A stretch of DNA of 56,787 bases from Betaproteobacteria bacterium. GTDB taxonomy: Bacteria > Pseudomonadota > Gammaproteobacteria > Burkholderiales > Thiobacillaceae. The DNA lies in contig JAGUXX010000261.1 of NCBI GenBank assembly GCA_020061585.1, positions 1 through 56,787 on the forward strand. Direction: 5' to 3'. Below are positions 29,257 through 36,840 of this stretch, piece by piece. Under the pieces are notes generated by a model. It had not been told where the DNA came from. It worked only from the letters and a program-made list of their open reading frames with translations, and did no database searches. Numbering within the stretch: position 1 is the stretch's first letter; each line of letters begins with the position of its first letter. A program made the position numbers and the translations under genes.

Positions 29257-29997
29257 CTATGCCGCCCACTCTTCGAACAGAGGCAACTGCGATTGCGCAG
29301 CCGCCTGAATAGCCCAGATCCTGGCTGTGCGCGCAGCCGGCACCACCTCTTCCGGCTGAAGCGATGGCGACGTGGCGTGAACCAGCAGATCCATCTTCGT
29401 CCAAGGCAACAAGCTGTCGCCCCAAAACACCACCAGCTCGCCAACTTCGAGCCGATGGATCGCGCAGTTGTCCAGGAACTGCATGGCCATCATGCGTGCG
29501 CAAATCGGATCAAGATCAACCCCAGTAAAGCTATAACGCCGCAGCCTGTCCGGCTCACCCTGTCGCAGGAGAACCTGAGCCAAAGACAGCATCATCACGC
29601 CGCTCCCACAAGTTGGGTCACATGCTGTAACGAGTCGTCCTCTCGGCTCCTCGTCGCCGATCGTCATCATGGCCATCATCACCGCGATGCTTTGCGGTGT
29701 GAAAAACTGGCCAAGCGCCGACCTCCCCCACCTTGATGCCAAGTCCATGTAGACCGGCCCCAGGATGTCGGTGAACGGCTCGCAGTCCAGCACAGTTTCT
29801 TCGTACACCTTGAGGGCGTTCCGTACCTTGGGCAGCGCCTTCTCGGGGATGGTCTCAAACGACTTCATCCCCATCACCTCAAACCCGGCACAGAGCATCC
29901 AGCGCAGCATTTCTGCTTGCCGGTGCTCATAGCCGCAGTCCAGGGCATCGGCAACCCGCTTGAAGGGCGAACCAGAGGGCAGTCCTGGTCTAGCCAT
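29257..29997 (-). CDS. N6-adenine methylase-like protein lacking the catalytic NPPY motif
   Basis: A 246-aa protein. GQFFTP (96-101), ACDPTCGSGVM (motif I, about 126-135) and FTGVDLDPICARMMAMQFL (motif II) match the SAM-binding part of HsdM-type methylases. Where (D/N/S)PP(Y/F) should come, the sequence reads VVFWGDSLLPWTKMDLLVHA with no such tetrapeptide. The protein then ends without a target-recognition region. It may bind SAM without methylating, or act with a partner. Its start overlaps the 106-aa gene by 8 nt. Confidence 0.8.
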   Translation of the reverse strand: MARPGLPSGSPFKRVADALDCGYEHRQAEMLRWMLCAGFEVMGMKSFETIPEKALPKVRNALKVYEETVLDCEPFTDILGPVYMDLASRWGRSALGQFFTPQSIAVMMAMMTIGDEEPRGRLVTACDPTCGSGVMMLSLAQVLLRQGEPDRLRRYSFTGVDLDPICARMMAMQFLDNCAIHRLEVGELVVFWGDSLLPWTKMDLLVHATSPSLQPEEVVPAARTARIWAIQAAAQSQLPLFEEWAA

Positions 29998-30310
29998 GAC
30001 ACACCTCCGACCCAGCCATGCGGCTTTTCACGGCCTCGAAAAACTTTCGGTATCCCGCGCTCAAAGACGCCGGTGATTTGTCAGGCGCCCCGGGCAAGTG
30101 CGTGCTAACCGCCTCCCCGTCGATCTTCAGGCACATCCACCCTTTGGGATTAATGCGCCCGCCATACACCGAGGTTTCATATGAGATCCCCAGCAACGGA
30201 GCCACCACATCCCCGCGCATCAACAGCGAGGTCGGAGCGGACAAGCGAACCACCCCGATCGCGATCAACTTGTTGATCTCCGCCACACACGCTTCAAAGC
30301 TCATTTTCAT
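29990..30310 (-). CDS. Unknown 106-aa protein with structured leader
   Basis: A 106-aa protein (MKMSFEACVAEINKLIAIGV start; GGRINPKGWMCLKIDGEAVS in the middle). The ATG directly follows a class I leader (copy 3). It is coupled to the methylase-like gene by an 8-nt overlap and so may be its partner. No family recognised. Confidence 0.75.
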   Translation of the reverse strand: MKMSFEACVAEINKLIAIGVVRLSAPTSLLMRGDVVAPLLGISYETSVYGGRINPKGWMCLKIDGEAVSTHLPGAPDKSPASLSAGYRKFFEAVKSRMAGSEVCHG

Positions 30311-30312
30311 GA

Positions 30313-30367
30313 CTACTCTCCTTCAGAAAAGCGCCCCCACGGGCGCGGTTAAGTTCGAAGGGAGTAG
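30313..30367 (-). promoter_or_regulatory. Leader RNA copy 3 (class I)
   Basis: On the minus strand CTACTCCCTTC pairs with GAAGGAGAGTAG (11 bp, one bulged A), enclosing GCGCCC-GTGG-GGGCGC. The right arm contains the Shine-Dalgarno and ends 2 nt before the ATG at 30310. Terminator T4 and TTTTTTATCGCC lie just upstream. Confidence 0.88.
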
Positions 30368-30384
30368 GGAAAGCAGCAGGCGAT

Positions 30385-30417
30385 AAAAAACCCCGCCAGG
30401 TCAGAGACTGGGCGGGG
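30385..30417 (-). terminator. Family terminator T4
   Basis: CCCCGCC/GGCGGGG stem with inner AGTCTCTGACC, then six T and ATCGCC on the minus strand. It ends the gene at 30429 and precedes leader copy 3. Confidence 0.92.
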
Positions 30418-30428
30418 CGGGGTTCGTG

Positions 30429-31094
30429 TTACACAGATGCGGAGCAGCAAAGTCGCGTGATGGTTTTCGGGACCATTACGGTTTCCATGACCACCATGCA
30501 GTCTTCGATGAGGTTGATGAAGACATGCCGCATCTCGTCGCATGCGCGGTCGAACCGGCAAACCAGTTCCACCCTGTCACGCAGTTGAGACATCGACCAC
30601 GCTGAGAGGTCGTTGGCATCCACGTCGCCGTCGATGCCGCTGCCGGTGATGCGATGCCAGCGGAACGGATGCGCCAGGTTGACACGCTCCACCTTCCCGC
30701 ACAGGCCGCACGGACCAACGTCATGACTGACGTGCTGGTAATTCAGTTGCCCGCAGGCTCGGCACCGGCTCTTGTAGCCCGGGTCGTAATACTCGCCTTG
30801 GTACAAAACCAGATACCCACCAGATCGACCGTTGCTACCGATGGTGTAGCGCCCATCCATCGCCGACGTGAAGTCGTCAATAACGTAGTGAAGCTCATCC
30901 CAGTAATTGGTGTTCAGGATGTCATACGCCTTGCTGTCCTGTTCACGGGTCAAGCCAAGATGACGTACCTTGACCCTGTTCGCGTAACTCGTCCCTCGGT
31001 TCCACGAGTTCATTGTGTTGTAGCGGAAGTGCCCCGCCAGGAATTCCACCATCTGTTCGCGACTGCGACGGTCTACTTTCTGCTCATAAAACAT
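30429..31094 (-). CDS. Unknown protein with Cys4 zinc-ribbon-like motif
   Basis: A 221-aa protein. The ATG at 31094 directly follows leader copy 4. The frame stays open upstream through the leader itself, so a longer call starting at 31166 would be an artefact. The N-terminus is helical (YEQKVDRRSREQMVEFLAGH). CRACGQLNYQ and CGLCGK (two C-x-x-C pairs about 17 residues apart) would hold one zinc ion. Plasmid protein of unknown role. Confidence 0.75.
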   Translation of the reverse strand: MFYEQKVDRRSREQMVEFLAGHFRYNTMNSWNRGTSYANRVKVRHLGLTREQDSKAYDILNTNYWDELHYVIDDFTSAMDGRYTIGSNGRSGGYLVLYQGEYYDPGYKSRCRACGQLNYQHVSHDVGPCGLCGKVERVNLAHPFRWHRITGSGIDGDVDANDLSAWSMSQLRDRVELVCRFDRACDEMRHVFINLIEDCMVVMETVMVPKTITRLCCSASV

Positions 31095-31096
31095 GG

Positions 31097-31195
31097 CTAC
31101 TCTCCTTCTGGACGCCACCCCCACGGATGGCTGGTTGACTGAAGCCGGCGACGGGAATAAACCCATGCCGGCGCTTCGGTTTCAGAAGGAAGTAG
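31097..31195 (-). promoter_or_regulatory. Leader RNA copy 4 (class II)
   Basis: Outer stem on the minus strand: CTACTTCCTTCTG with CAGAAGGAGAGTAG. Inside are two hairpins: GCCGGC-AUGGG...CCCGUC-GCCGGC and CCAUCCGUGGGGGUGG. The extra GCCGGC hairpin defines class II, shared with copies 6 and 9. Confidence 0.85.
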
Positions 31196-31212
31196 GAAAA
31201 ACAGGGGGCGAT

Positions 31213-31245
31213 AAAAAACCCCGCCTGGTCAGAGACCGGACGGGG
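31213..31245 (-). terminator. Family terminator T5
   Basis: CCCCGTCCGGTC-TCT-GACCAGGCGGGG followed by six T and ATCGCC on the minus strand. It ends the gene at 31266. Confidence 0.9.
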
Positions 31246-31265
31246 TTAGATAAAAGTTGGGGCGC

Positions 31266-31703
31266 CTACCGTTGAACAGGAACGCCCGCAGACTCAGCCA
31301 GATCCTTGAAGTGTGCGGAAACACGCATATCAGCACGCCCTTCGGCTGTCTCGTCCCGGTAGTTGTCCCAATCGAACAGCTCTACTTCGACCCCATCGTC
31401 GTAGACATAATCGGCCACCCCGCCCGAGACGATCACCAGACAACGATTTGTCGCGGCAATGCCCAGTTTTACGGCGTGCTCGCCTTCGTCTGCCCCCGAA
31501 TTGACGGGACAAGCGACGACGCTCGTGAAGTTCAGCGACGTCGCCATTTCAGCTCCGACTACATCGCCCTCGTTCCGCACGATGGTTTGCCGGGCGTCTT
31601 CCAACCCAACGTTGATCAGCCGATACACCAGCTCACCCACCTGCCTGGCCGACAGATTGAGAGAGGGATCGACATCGATCCTCTGTGTCACTTTCTTGCT
31701 CAT
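31266..31703 (-). CDS. Unknown 145-aa protein with structured leader
   Basis: A 145-aa protein: NLSARQVGELVYRLINVGLE helix, EGDVVGAEMATSLNFTSVVA, a LVIVSGGVADYVYDDG strand region and EVELFDWDNYRDETAEG. It stands alone between two family terminators with its own class I leader, making a complete cassette. No family recognised. Confidence 0.75.
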   Translation of the reverse strand: MSKKVTQRIDVDPSLNLSARQVGELVYRLINVGLEDARQTIVRNEGDVVGAEMATSLNFTSVVACPVNSGADEGEHAVKLGIAATNRCLVIVSGGVADYVYDDGVEVELFDWDNYRDETAEGRADMRVSAHFKDLAESAGVPVQR

Positions 31704-31707
31704 GCTG

Positions 31708-31760
31708 CTCTCCTTGAAAAATGCGCCCCCATGGACGCGGTTAAGTTCAAGGTGGTGTAG
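31708..31760 (-). promoter_or_regulatory. Leader RNA copy 5 (class I, degenerate left arm)
   Basis: On the minus strand TTCAAGGAGAG (right arm with the ribosome site) faces CTACACCACCTTGAA. The inner hairpin GCGTCC-ATGG-GGGCGC is kept. It is the least perfect outer stem of the set, with the CTTGAA/TTCAAG core intact. Confidence 0.75.
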
Positions 31761-31777
31761 GTGGAACAGCAGGCGAT

Positions 31778-31810
31778 AAAAAACCCCGCCAGACCAGAGG
31801 CCGAGCGGGG
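31778..31810 (-). terminator. Family terminator T6
   Basis: CCCCGC-TCGGCCTCTGGTC-TGGCGGGG then six T and ATCGCCTGCTG on the minus strand. The inner stem has a compensatory-looking change (GGCC-TCT-GGTC). It ends the gene at 31818. Confidence 0.88.
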
Positions 31811-31817
31811 TGGGTGA

Positions 31818-32351
31818 TTACCAGGCGTATGACCGCCCTGTAGACGCAATGGCGCCGTTGAGGATGTCATCTTTGCCCAGCACGCGCGGTGATGATCTGG
31901 CTTCTGCAGGCTCTTCAGCGGACACCAACCTGAAGGGATTGCCGCCCGTTGCCAGAACACCGGGAGCGGCTTTGCGCAAAGCAATTTCCAGATCGCGATC
32001 AGGAATCATGCGATCCGCCTCCTGCCCCAACCGGAAGCCCTCGATGCTCAGAAAGGGCTTGCCATGCTGATACGCCGCAACCAATTGCTGGACTTCGAAC
32101 CACCGAGGCTGGCCAGACAATTCCTCATAGCCCTTTGCACGTTTTGCCGGCATCACATTGACCATCAGTTCGTTCCATGACGACTCACGCAATTGAAGGC
32201 TGCCTCGTTTCAGGCTGCCCCAAACCCGCCAAGCCCTGGTTTTGCTAACTGTGCTGGCCACGGCAATCCAGACTTTCGGGACGCCGTTGTTGGGGTGGAT
32301 CAACACCCGGCAAACAGCCGCCGTATCAAGGTTGGACAGCATCGGATTCAT
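31818..32351 (-). CDS. Unknown protein coupled to MoxR/CobS-like ATPase, YAW tail
   Basis: A 177-aa protein overlapping the ATPase gene by 4 nt (ATGA). The N-terminal half is beta-rich (VWIAVASTVSKTRAWRVWGS), the C-terminal half helical then extended. It ends GRSYAW. The DUF3150 protein at 50167 ends GRNAYAW although the two proteins are otherwise unlike. A docking tail for a common partner, perhaps the ATPase, is a reasonable guess. No family recognised. Confidence 0.75.
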   Translation of the reverse strand: MNPMLSNLDTAAVCRVLIHPNNGVPKVWIAVASTVSKTRAWRVWGSLKRGSLQLRESSWNELMVNVMPAKRAKGYEELSGQPRWFEVQQLVAAYQHGKPFLSIEGFRLGQEADRMIPDRDLEIALRKAAPGVLATGGNPFRLVSAEEPAEARSSPRVLGKDDILNGAIASTGRSYAW

Positions 32352-33286
32352 AACCGCCCTCCCCCGTTCAGCCAGTTGTCGAACAACTCCAGCACGGTTG
32401 ACCGGTCATCCGACGGCGCACCGTTGAGCAACGTGTCGTGAAGCGCTTCCCGGATGGGATCGACACCGGAGAAATGGGCGTACTCCTCGGTCAACCGAGC
32501 CCAGGCGATCAAGGATCGCGTGGACAGCGTGACCTGAAGGCCCCCACCATTGCTCACGAACGCCTTGCGGATGTCGCGTGCCAGGCGAACCATGCCCAGC
32601 ACAATGTCCTCACGCAGCGAGGGCGCATAGCGCATGACCAGTCCCACCTCATCGACCTCCTCCAACGCAGGCAGCGCGAGTTTGATGAACCGGTCGAAGA
32701 ACGCCAGCGAACCCCGACGCTCACCCGCATAGGCCCCCGTGTCATCGCCAAAGCCACCGCTGTTGCCGGTGACGGCCACACGGAAGTTCGCATGCGGGAT
32801 GACCACTTCCCCCGTTTCCGGGATGGTGAGGCGGGCACGTCCATCCAGAATGTCCACCAGGCGCATCTGCTCGCCGGCTTCCATCCGGGTGATCTCGTTG
32901 GCCAGGAACACCCCACCGCAGCGTGCTGCGGCCGCAAGCGGCCCATCGACAAAGCGGGTCGCCCCGGATTCGTCGATGGTGAGCGTGCCCACCAGGTCGC
33001 TGAAGCGCGTCTTACCGGAGCAGGACATCGACCAGACCTCGATCCCCAGCCTGGCGGCAACTTCGAGGATCAGTGAGGTTTTGCCGGTACCGGCATCGCC
33101 CAGGATGAAAAGGTTCTTCACCGGGGCGTTTTCCGAGAGCCACATCATCACCTTCTTCAACACCAGCAGATTGAACTGGTAATGCGGATCGGTGCTTGGG
33201 GTGCATGGTCCAGGCTCGCGTGTTTCCACGACAGCCTGTTCCGGGGCGGCAACATTGAACAGATTTGCGATTTTGGCGGTAGCCAT
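32348..33286 (-). CDS. MoxR/CobS-like AAA+ ATPase
   Basis: A 312-aa AAA+ ATPase. Walker A is GDAGTGKT (63-70). The Walker B region reads GGVFLANEI (124-132), with Asn where Asp is usual before the Glu. Sensor-1-like FRVAVTGNSGGFGDD and the arginine-rich ERRGSLAFFDRF region match CobS/NorQ/MoxR relatives. Such ATPases work with von Willebrand-A or CobT-like partners; none is in this window, but DUF3150 (50167), a frequent plasmid neighbour of CobS-like genes, has the same class II leader. The start at 33286 follows leader copy 6. Confidence 0.9.
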   Translation of the reverse strand: MATAKIANLFNVAAPEQAVVETREPGPCTPSTDPHYQFNLLVLKKVMMWLSENAPVKNLFILGDAGTGKTSLILEVAARLGIEVWSMSCSGKTRFSDLVGTLTIDESGATRFVDGPLAAAARCGGVFLANEITRMEAGEQMRLVDILDGRARLTIPETGEVVIPHANFRVAVTGNSGGFGDDTGAYAGERRGSLAFFDRFIKLALPALEEVDEVGLVMRYAPSLREDIVLGMVRLARDIRKAFVSNGGGLQVTLSTRSLIAWARLTEEYAHFSGVDPIREALHDTLLNGAPSDDRSTVLELFDNWLNGGGRL

Positions 33287-33290
33287 GACG

Positions 33291-33386
33291 ACTCTCCTTC
33301 TGAACACCACCCCCACGGGTGGCTGGTTGGGTGAAGCCGGCGGGGGGCGAGCCCCATGCCGGCGCTTCGGTTTCAGAAGGGAGTAG
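33291..33386 (-). promoter_or_regulatory. Leader RNA copy 6 (class II)
   Basis: Outer arms TTCAGAAGGAGAGT (ribosome site) and CTACTCCCTTCTGAA pair over about 13 bp on the minus strand. Inner hairpins: GCCGGC-ATGGGG...CCCC-GCCGGC and CCACCCGTGGGGGTGG. The right arm ends GTCGTC rather than GTAGTC before the ATG. Confidence 0.88.
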
Positions 33387-33403
33387 CGAGAACAGTGGAC
33401 GAT

Positions 33404-33436
33404 AAAAAACCCCGCCAGGTCAGAGACCGGACGGGG
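33404..33436 (-). terminator. Family terminator T7
   Basis: CCCCGTCCGGTC-TCT-GACCTGGCGGGG, six T, ATCGTCC on the minus strand. It ends the exonuclease pair (33457) and precedes leader copy 6. Confidence 0.92.
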
Positions 33437-33456
33437 TCGGGGTTAGGATCAATGCG

Positions 33457-33858
33457 TCAATGCATCAAAGCGTGATCCTGGGCGAAACAGGCGGCCTTGT
33501 AGGCAGCCAGTTCGTCATAAGACGACAACCACTCCTGGAACCAGGCATAGCTTGCGGCTACGTCCTGTGAAGACGCCAACCAGAACCAGCGGAACGAGAG
33601 CGGAAAAACCGTCCGTTCAACCGCCTGCCGATAGTCGCTGGCGCGCTGTCGCAGTACCGAATCAAAGGCCAGATCCAGGCGATCAGCGTCCAGAACGGAC
33701 GCCCTGCCCTGATCGATGCGGTCCAGCGTTTCACGGTAACGCCCTGCATCGGCACCCAGCGACCATTGCAGGATGCACGCGGCATTCCGAGTTCCCCCGG
33801 TTTCACGGACGCACTCCAAAGCCAAGACCAAATCGCCCAGTTCGGGTACATGGCACAT
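33457..33858 (-). CDS. Unknown 133-aa protein after exonuclease
   Basis: A 133-aa mainly helical protein (ELGDLVLALECVRETGGTRN; FRWFWLASSQDVAASYAWFQ, then EWLSSYDELAAYKAACF). It starts 2 nt after the exonuclease stop, so the two are co-translated. It ends 21 nt before terminator T7. No family recognised; a recombination accessory role is possible by position. Confidence 0.72.
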   Translation of the reverse strand: MCHVPELGDLVLALECVRETGGTRNAACILQWSLGADAGRYRETLDRIDQGRASVLDADRLDLAFDSVLRQRASDYRQAVERTVFPLSFRWFWLASSQDVAASYAWFQEWLSSYDELAAYKAACFAQDHALMH

Positions 33859-33860
33859 GG

Positions 33861-34781
33861 TCAGGCCCTCCCAAGGGACTTCACGGTGATGGACAGCGAA
33901 GATTTCTTGCGAAGTCCGTCCAACCGCTCGGGCGGAATGCCGTATTCCCGAAGAAGGGGCTCGTAGTCGACCGCACCCTGACGGGTGGAGCGGTACACCA
34001 CGACACCTGCACCATCGCGCTTCTCGGATTCACCGAGCAACTCGACCAGGCGCTTCTTGGCACGCTCCTCGGTAGCCTTGGCCACTTCCAACGCGGCATG
34101 CGCCGACAGCCAGATGGCGGAGGCCCCCTGCCAGACATCCCCACACGGGAGCACATCCTGGCGAACGAACTCCCAGAAGCGAGACTCAGCCTCCAGCAGG
34201 CCATGAGCGATCTCCGCCAGACGTTGAACGCTTGCATCACGGCGAACCAGCTCACCGGTCTCCGGGACGTAGGCCACGAAATGGCAGATGTTGCCTTGCC
34301 ACGACGGGCCTGGCTCACCCCAGGCGACGACAGCCTGGTGGGCAAGCTGTGGCAGGTAATACTCCGGGATGTTGCCTTCCCGCACCATTTGCATGGTCCG
34401 GTCTCCGGGAACCTTGATCTCGACGATCAGGTTGCCATCAAACGACAGGCCATCGAAGCTCGCACGCACGTAGGGCAAATGGTCGTTCTCGCCAAACGCG
34501 GAGTTCACCAGATTCCGGGTGGACTTCTCGTAGGCGATGCGAGCCGCTTCCTCGTACTTGCGGCCCCGCATCATGGCCGGGTTGGCGGGCTTGGGACCAC
34601 GCTTGCCGGTCTTCATCTCCCAGAGCGCCTGGATGGAATCCATCCATTTCGCCTTTTGGACGATGCCGGCATCGGCCGCCAGCACAGGGGCATCGCTGCC
34701 CCCGATGCCGAGCTGGCGCCAGGCGTGCCATTCCGGACAATCCGGGGAACCGGTTTCACCTTCGAAGATGATGGTTTTCAT
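33861..34781 (-). CDS. YqaJ-type (lambda exonuclease family) DNA exonuclease
   Basis: A 306-aa nuclease. WHAWRQLGIGGSDAPVLAAD is the YqaJ N-terminal motif (GGSDA); MMRGRKYEEAARIAYEKSTR carries the conserved Glu; YVRASFDGLSFDGNLIVEIK has the D...E-x-K catalytic set; YYLPQLAHQAVVAWG follows. It would chew one strand of duplex ends so that an annealing protein (20661) can pair them. The start at 34781 follows class I leader copy 7. The C-terminal about 90 residues are helical, beyond the core nuclease. Confidence 0.9.
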   Translation of the reverse strand: MKTIIFEGETGSPDCPEWHAWRQLGIGGSDAPVLAADAGIVQKAKWMDSIQALWEMKTGKRGPKPANPAMMRGRKYEEAARIAYEKSTRNLVNSAFGENDHLPYVRASFDGLSFDGNLIVEIKVPGDRTMQMVREGNIPEYYLPQLAHQAVVAWGEPGPSWQGNICHFVAYVPETGELVRRDASVQRLAEIAHGLLEAESRFWEFVRQDVLPCGDVWQGASAIWLSAHAALEVAKATEERAKKRLVELLGESEKRDGAGVVVYRSTRQGAVDYEPLLREYGIPPERLDGLRKKSSLSITVKSLGRA

Positions 34782-34783
34782 GA

Positions 34784-34840
34784 CTACTCTCCTTTACGAA
34801 ATGCGCCCCCCAGGACGCGGTTGATTTCGAAAGGGAGTAG
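34784..34840 (-). promoter_or_regulatory. Leader RNA copy 7 (class I)
   Basis: CTACTCCCTTTCGAA faces TTCGTAAAGGAGAGTAG on the minus strand; inner hairpin GCGTCC-TGGG-GGGCGC. Upstream TTTTTATCGCCTGCTG is present but the terminator hairpin is decayed (CTGAGTCTTGCTAGG), so transcription probably enters from a promoter in 34900-35100. Confidence 0.85.
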
Positions 34841-34860
34841 CCGGTACAGCAGGCGATAAA

Positions 34861-35303
34861 AACCTAGCAAGACTCAGTCAATAGGCGTGCGCGCGAAATC
34901 CACGACCTGCAATCTTCACAACACCGCCCACTAAAAAGCTAAGAGAGCGCAACTGAAAATTACGTCGAGTCGAGCCGAAAAACCTGCCGCCCAAGGCTTT
35001 GCGAATGGCGGATGTTGATCGTATAGCCGACGCAAAGCACGACGATATCCCTGAAATCTCGCTGCGTTTTTACACAGCCCCCGGCCATTTCGGACGGCCA
35101 AGCCGTGACGTTCAGTTGATGAGTACGTCAGCTATATGGCAAACCAGAATCTGACAGAAACCGGCCATTGCAGATGGGCAAGTCGGCAGGAACGAAGTCG
35201 GCTCCTCCGACCTATACTGCTTATCGCCCACTACGGCCGCGAAAACCCCTGCGATCATTTTGGAGGGGGTGAATTCCCTTTCCTTTCCCTGGGGAGCTGC
35301 ATC
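34861..35303. other. Divergent promoter region
   Basis: About 440 nt between the minus-strand exonuclease block and the plus-strand rhodanese-like gene. No supported gene. It should hold the promoter of the minus-strand block; no consensus -35/-10 pair was convincing. GGAGGGGG at about 35263 and GGGGAGC just before 35304 are purine-rich, the latter the likely ribosome site. Confidence 0.4.
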
Positions 35304-36803
35304 ATGTCGAACCGAATTCATCTGATTTTTGTCGGCGTTGTTGCCGCCGCATTGCCGCTGGCTGCTGCGGCCCAGGACGGTGCCAGACCCGGGCCACAAC
35401 AAGCGCGCGGCGGCTCCAATCTCGACCAGATGATGCAGATGGAGCGGCAGGACTTCGGCGTGCAGCCAACGCAGCAACTCCATGACGGCCCGATGCACGG
35501 GCCGACTCCCGCAAGCATTCCCGGTGGACAGGTCATCACCACCAAAGGTCTTGCTGCGCTCGTCCAGGGTCGGCAGGCGCCCTACATCCTGTTCGACGTT
35601 CTTGGCCAGCCGGAGATGCTGCCGGATGCCGTGCCGGCGGCGTGGCTGTCTCAGCCTGGATCGTTCAAAGACCCTGTCCAGCAGCAGGTTGGCCAGATGC
35701 TCGGGCAGCAAACAAAAGGCCGCAAGGACGTTGCGCTGGTTTTCTATTGCCTTTCGCGTGAATGCTGGATGTCGTACAACGCGGCGCTGCGTGCCATCCA
35801 TGCGGGTTACACCAACGTGTTGTGGTATCGCGGCGGCATCGAGGCGTGGAAATGGGCCGGCCTGCCCACCCAGCAAGGCCAGCAAGGGCAAGCGCAGCAA
35901 CAGGGCAATCCCCCGCAGAAGCAGGCGAGCGCTGCGCAGGCAAAGTTCGTGCCGGTCAAGCCGCTGGTGCGGCAAGGCATGGGCGCTGCGAACCCGGTGC
36001 GGCCGACCGGGGAGTTACGTATCGGGCAGGGGCGGTTCTTTTCGTTTGCGCTGCCACCCGGCTGGCGTGTGGGCGAGGACGGGCAGTTCGCGCTGACCCT
36101 GCAGGCACCCGACAACAAGGCATTGACGCTCATGGTGGGCAATGCCGGCATGCCGCTGAACTATCCTCCTGCGCAATTCGCCTACGACAAGTTGTCGGCA
36201 ATGCAGCCCCAGAACCTGCAGTTAGGCGAGCCGCGCCAGGCCAGGCCGGCGGCGGGATTCCGCCAGGCGGTCGAGTTCGACGTGAGCTATTCGGCGCGCG
36301 GCGTTGCGTACCGCGGCGTGGCCAAGGTATCGGTGGCGCCAGCCTACGACTCGTCCACCATGGCAGTGACGGCGGCCCTGTCGGCGGCCGACCAGTGGGG
36401 CGGCTATGCGGCGTGGTTGCCGCAGGTGGCGGACCAGGTGTCGGCGATGAACGGCGCCGCCTTCGGCATGCGCGGAATCATGCAGCAGAACTTGCAGAAT
36501 TCCGTGGCGTATGGAGAGGCCGCGCGGCAGTATCGAGACTGGTCGCAGAAAAATTGGCAGCAAGTCACCGACGAGCGCAACGCGAGCCAGGACCGGAAAA
36601 ACTTCGCCGTGCGGGAGAACCTGGGCGGCGTCCAGACCTTCACCAATCCGTACGGGACAAGCCAGCCCGTGGAGTTGCCGATGACGCACAAGTACTACTG
36701 GACGGATCGGCAAGGGCGCTTTGTCGGGACCGACGATCCGAGTGCCAATCCGAACGAGGGCTCGACCGGCGATTGGCGAAAAATGGAACGGGTGGGGCGC
36801 TAG
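35304..36803 (+). CDS. Exported rhodanese-like protein with CX4CW motif
   Basis: A 499-aa exported protein. Signal peptide (residues 1-23, GVVAAALPLAAAAQ). A rhodanese-like domain (about 75-190) contains ALVFYCLSRECWMSYNAALR (Cys149, Cys154, Trp155) and LWYRGGIEAWKWAGLP, resembling PQQ-associated CXXCW rhodanese proteins but with four residues between the Cys. A Gln-rich linker (about 193-212) leads to a second, unrecognised domain. It probably forms a unit with the Sel1 gene 37 nt downstream. Confidence 0.82.
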   Translation: MSNRIHLIFVGVVAAALPLAAAAQDGARPGPQQARGGSNLDQMMQMERQDFGVQPTQQLHDGPMHGPTPASIPGGQVITTKGLAALVQGRQAPYILFDVLGQPEMLPDAVPAAWLSQPGSFKDPVQQQVGQMLGQQTKGRKDVALVFYCLSRECWMSYNAALRAIHAGYTNVLWYRGGIEAWKWAGLPTQQGQQGQAQQQGNPPQKQASAAQAKFVPVKPLVRQGMGAANPVRPTGELRIGQGRFFSFALPPGWRVGEDGQFALTLQAPDNKALTLMVGNAGMPLNYPPAQFAYDKLSAMQPQNLQLGEPRQARPAAGFRQAVEFDVSYSARGVAYRGVAKVSVAPAYDSSTMAVTAALSAADQWGGYAAWLPQVADQVSAMNGAAFGMRGIMQQNLQNSVAYGEAARQYRDWSQKNWQQVTDERNASQDRKNFAVRENLGGVQTFTNPYGTSQPVELPMTHKYYWTDRQGRFVGTDDPSANPNEGSTGDWRKMERVGR

Positions 36804-36840
36804 GGCAAAGCGGTTCGGCCTGTTCTCGATGGAGATGATC

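Noticed and set aside
31095-31166. Longer N-termini for leader-linked genes (starts at 31166, 33316, 48875 and 50137, often reading MG...RRRVVM)
   Set aside because: The added residues are translation of the shared leader RNA, and the downstream ATG has the ribosome site.
34631-34645. GGATGGAATCCATCC, resembling the LexA-like operator
   Set aside because: It lies inside the exonuclease coding region and is only half of the 10-4-10 palindrome; probably chance.
35112-35975. A 287-codon minus-strand open frame
   Set aside because: Antisense to the rhodanese-like gene, which has a signal peptide, a ribosome site and recognisable motifs.
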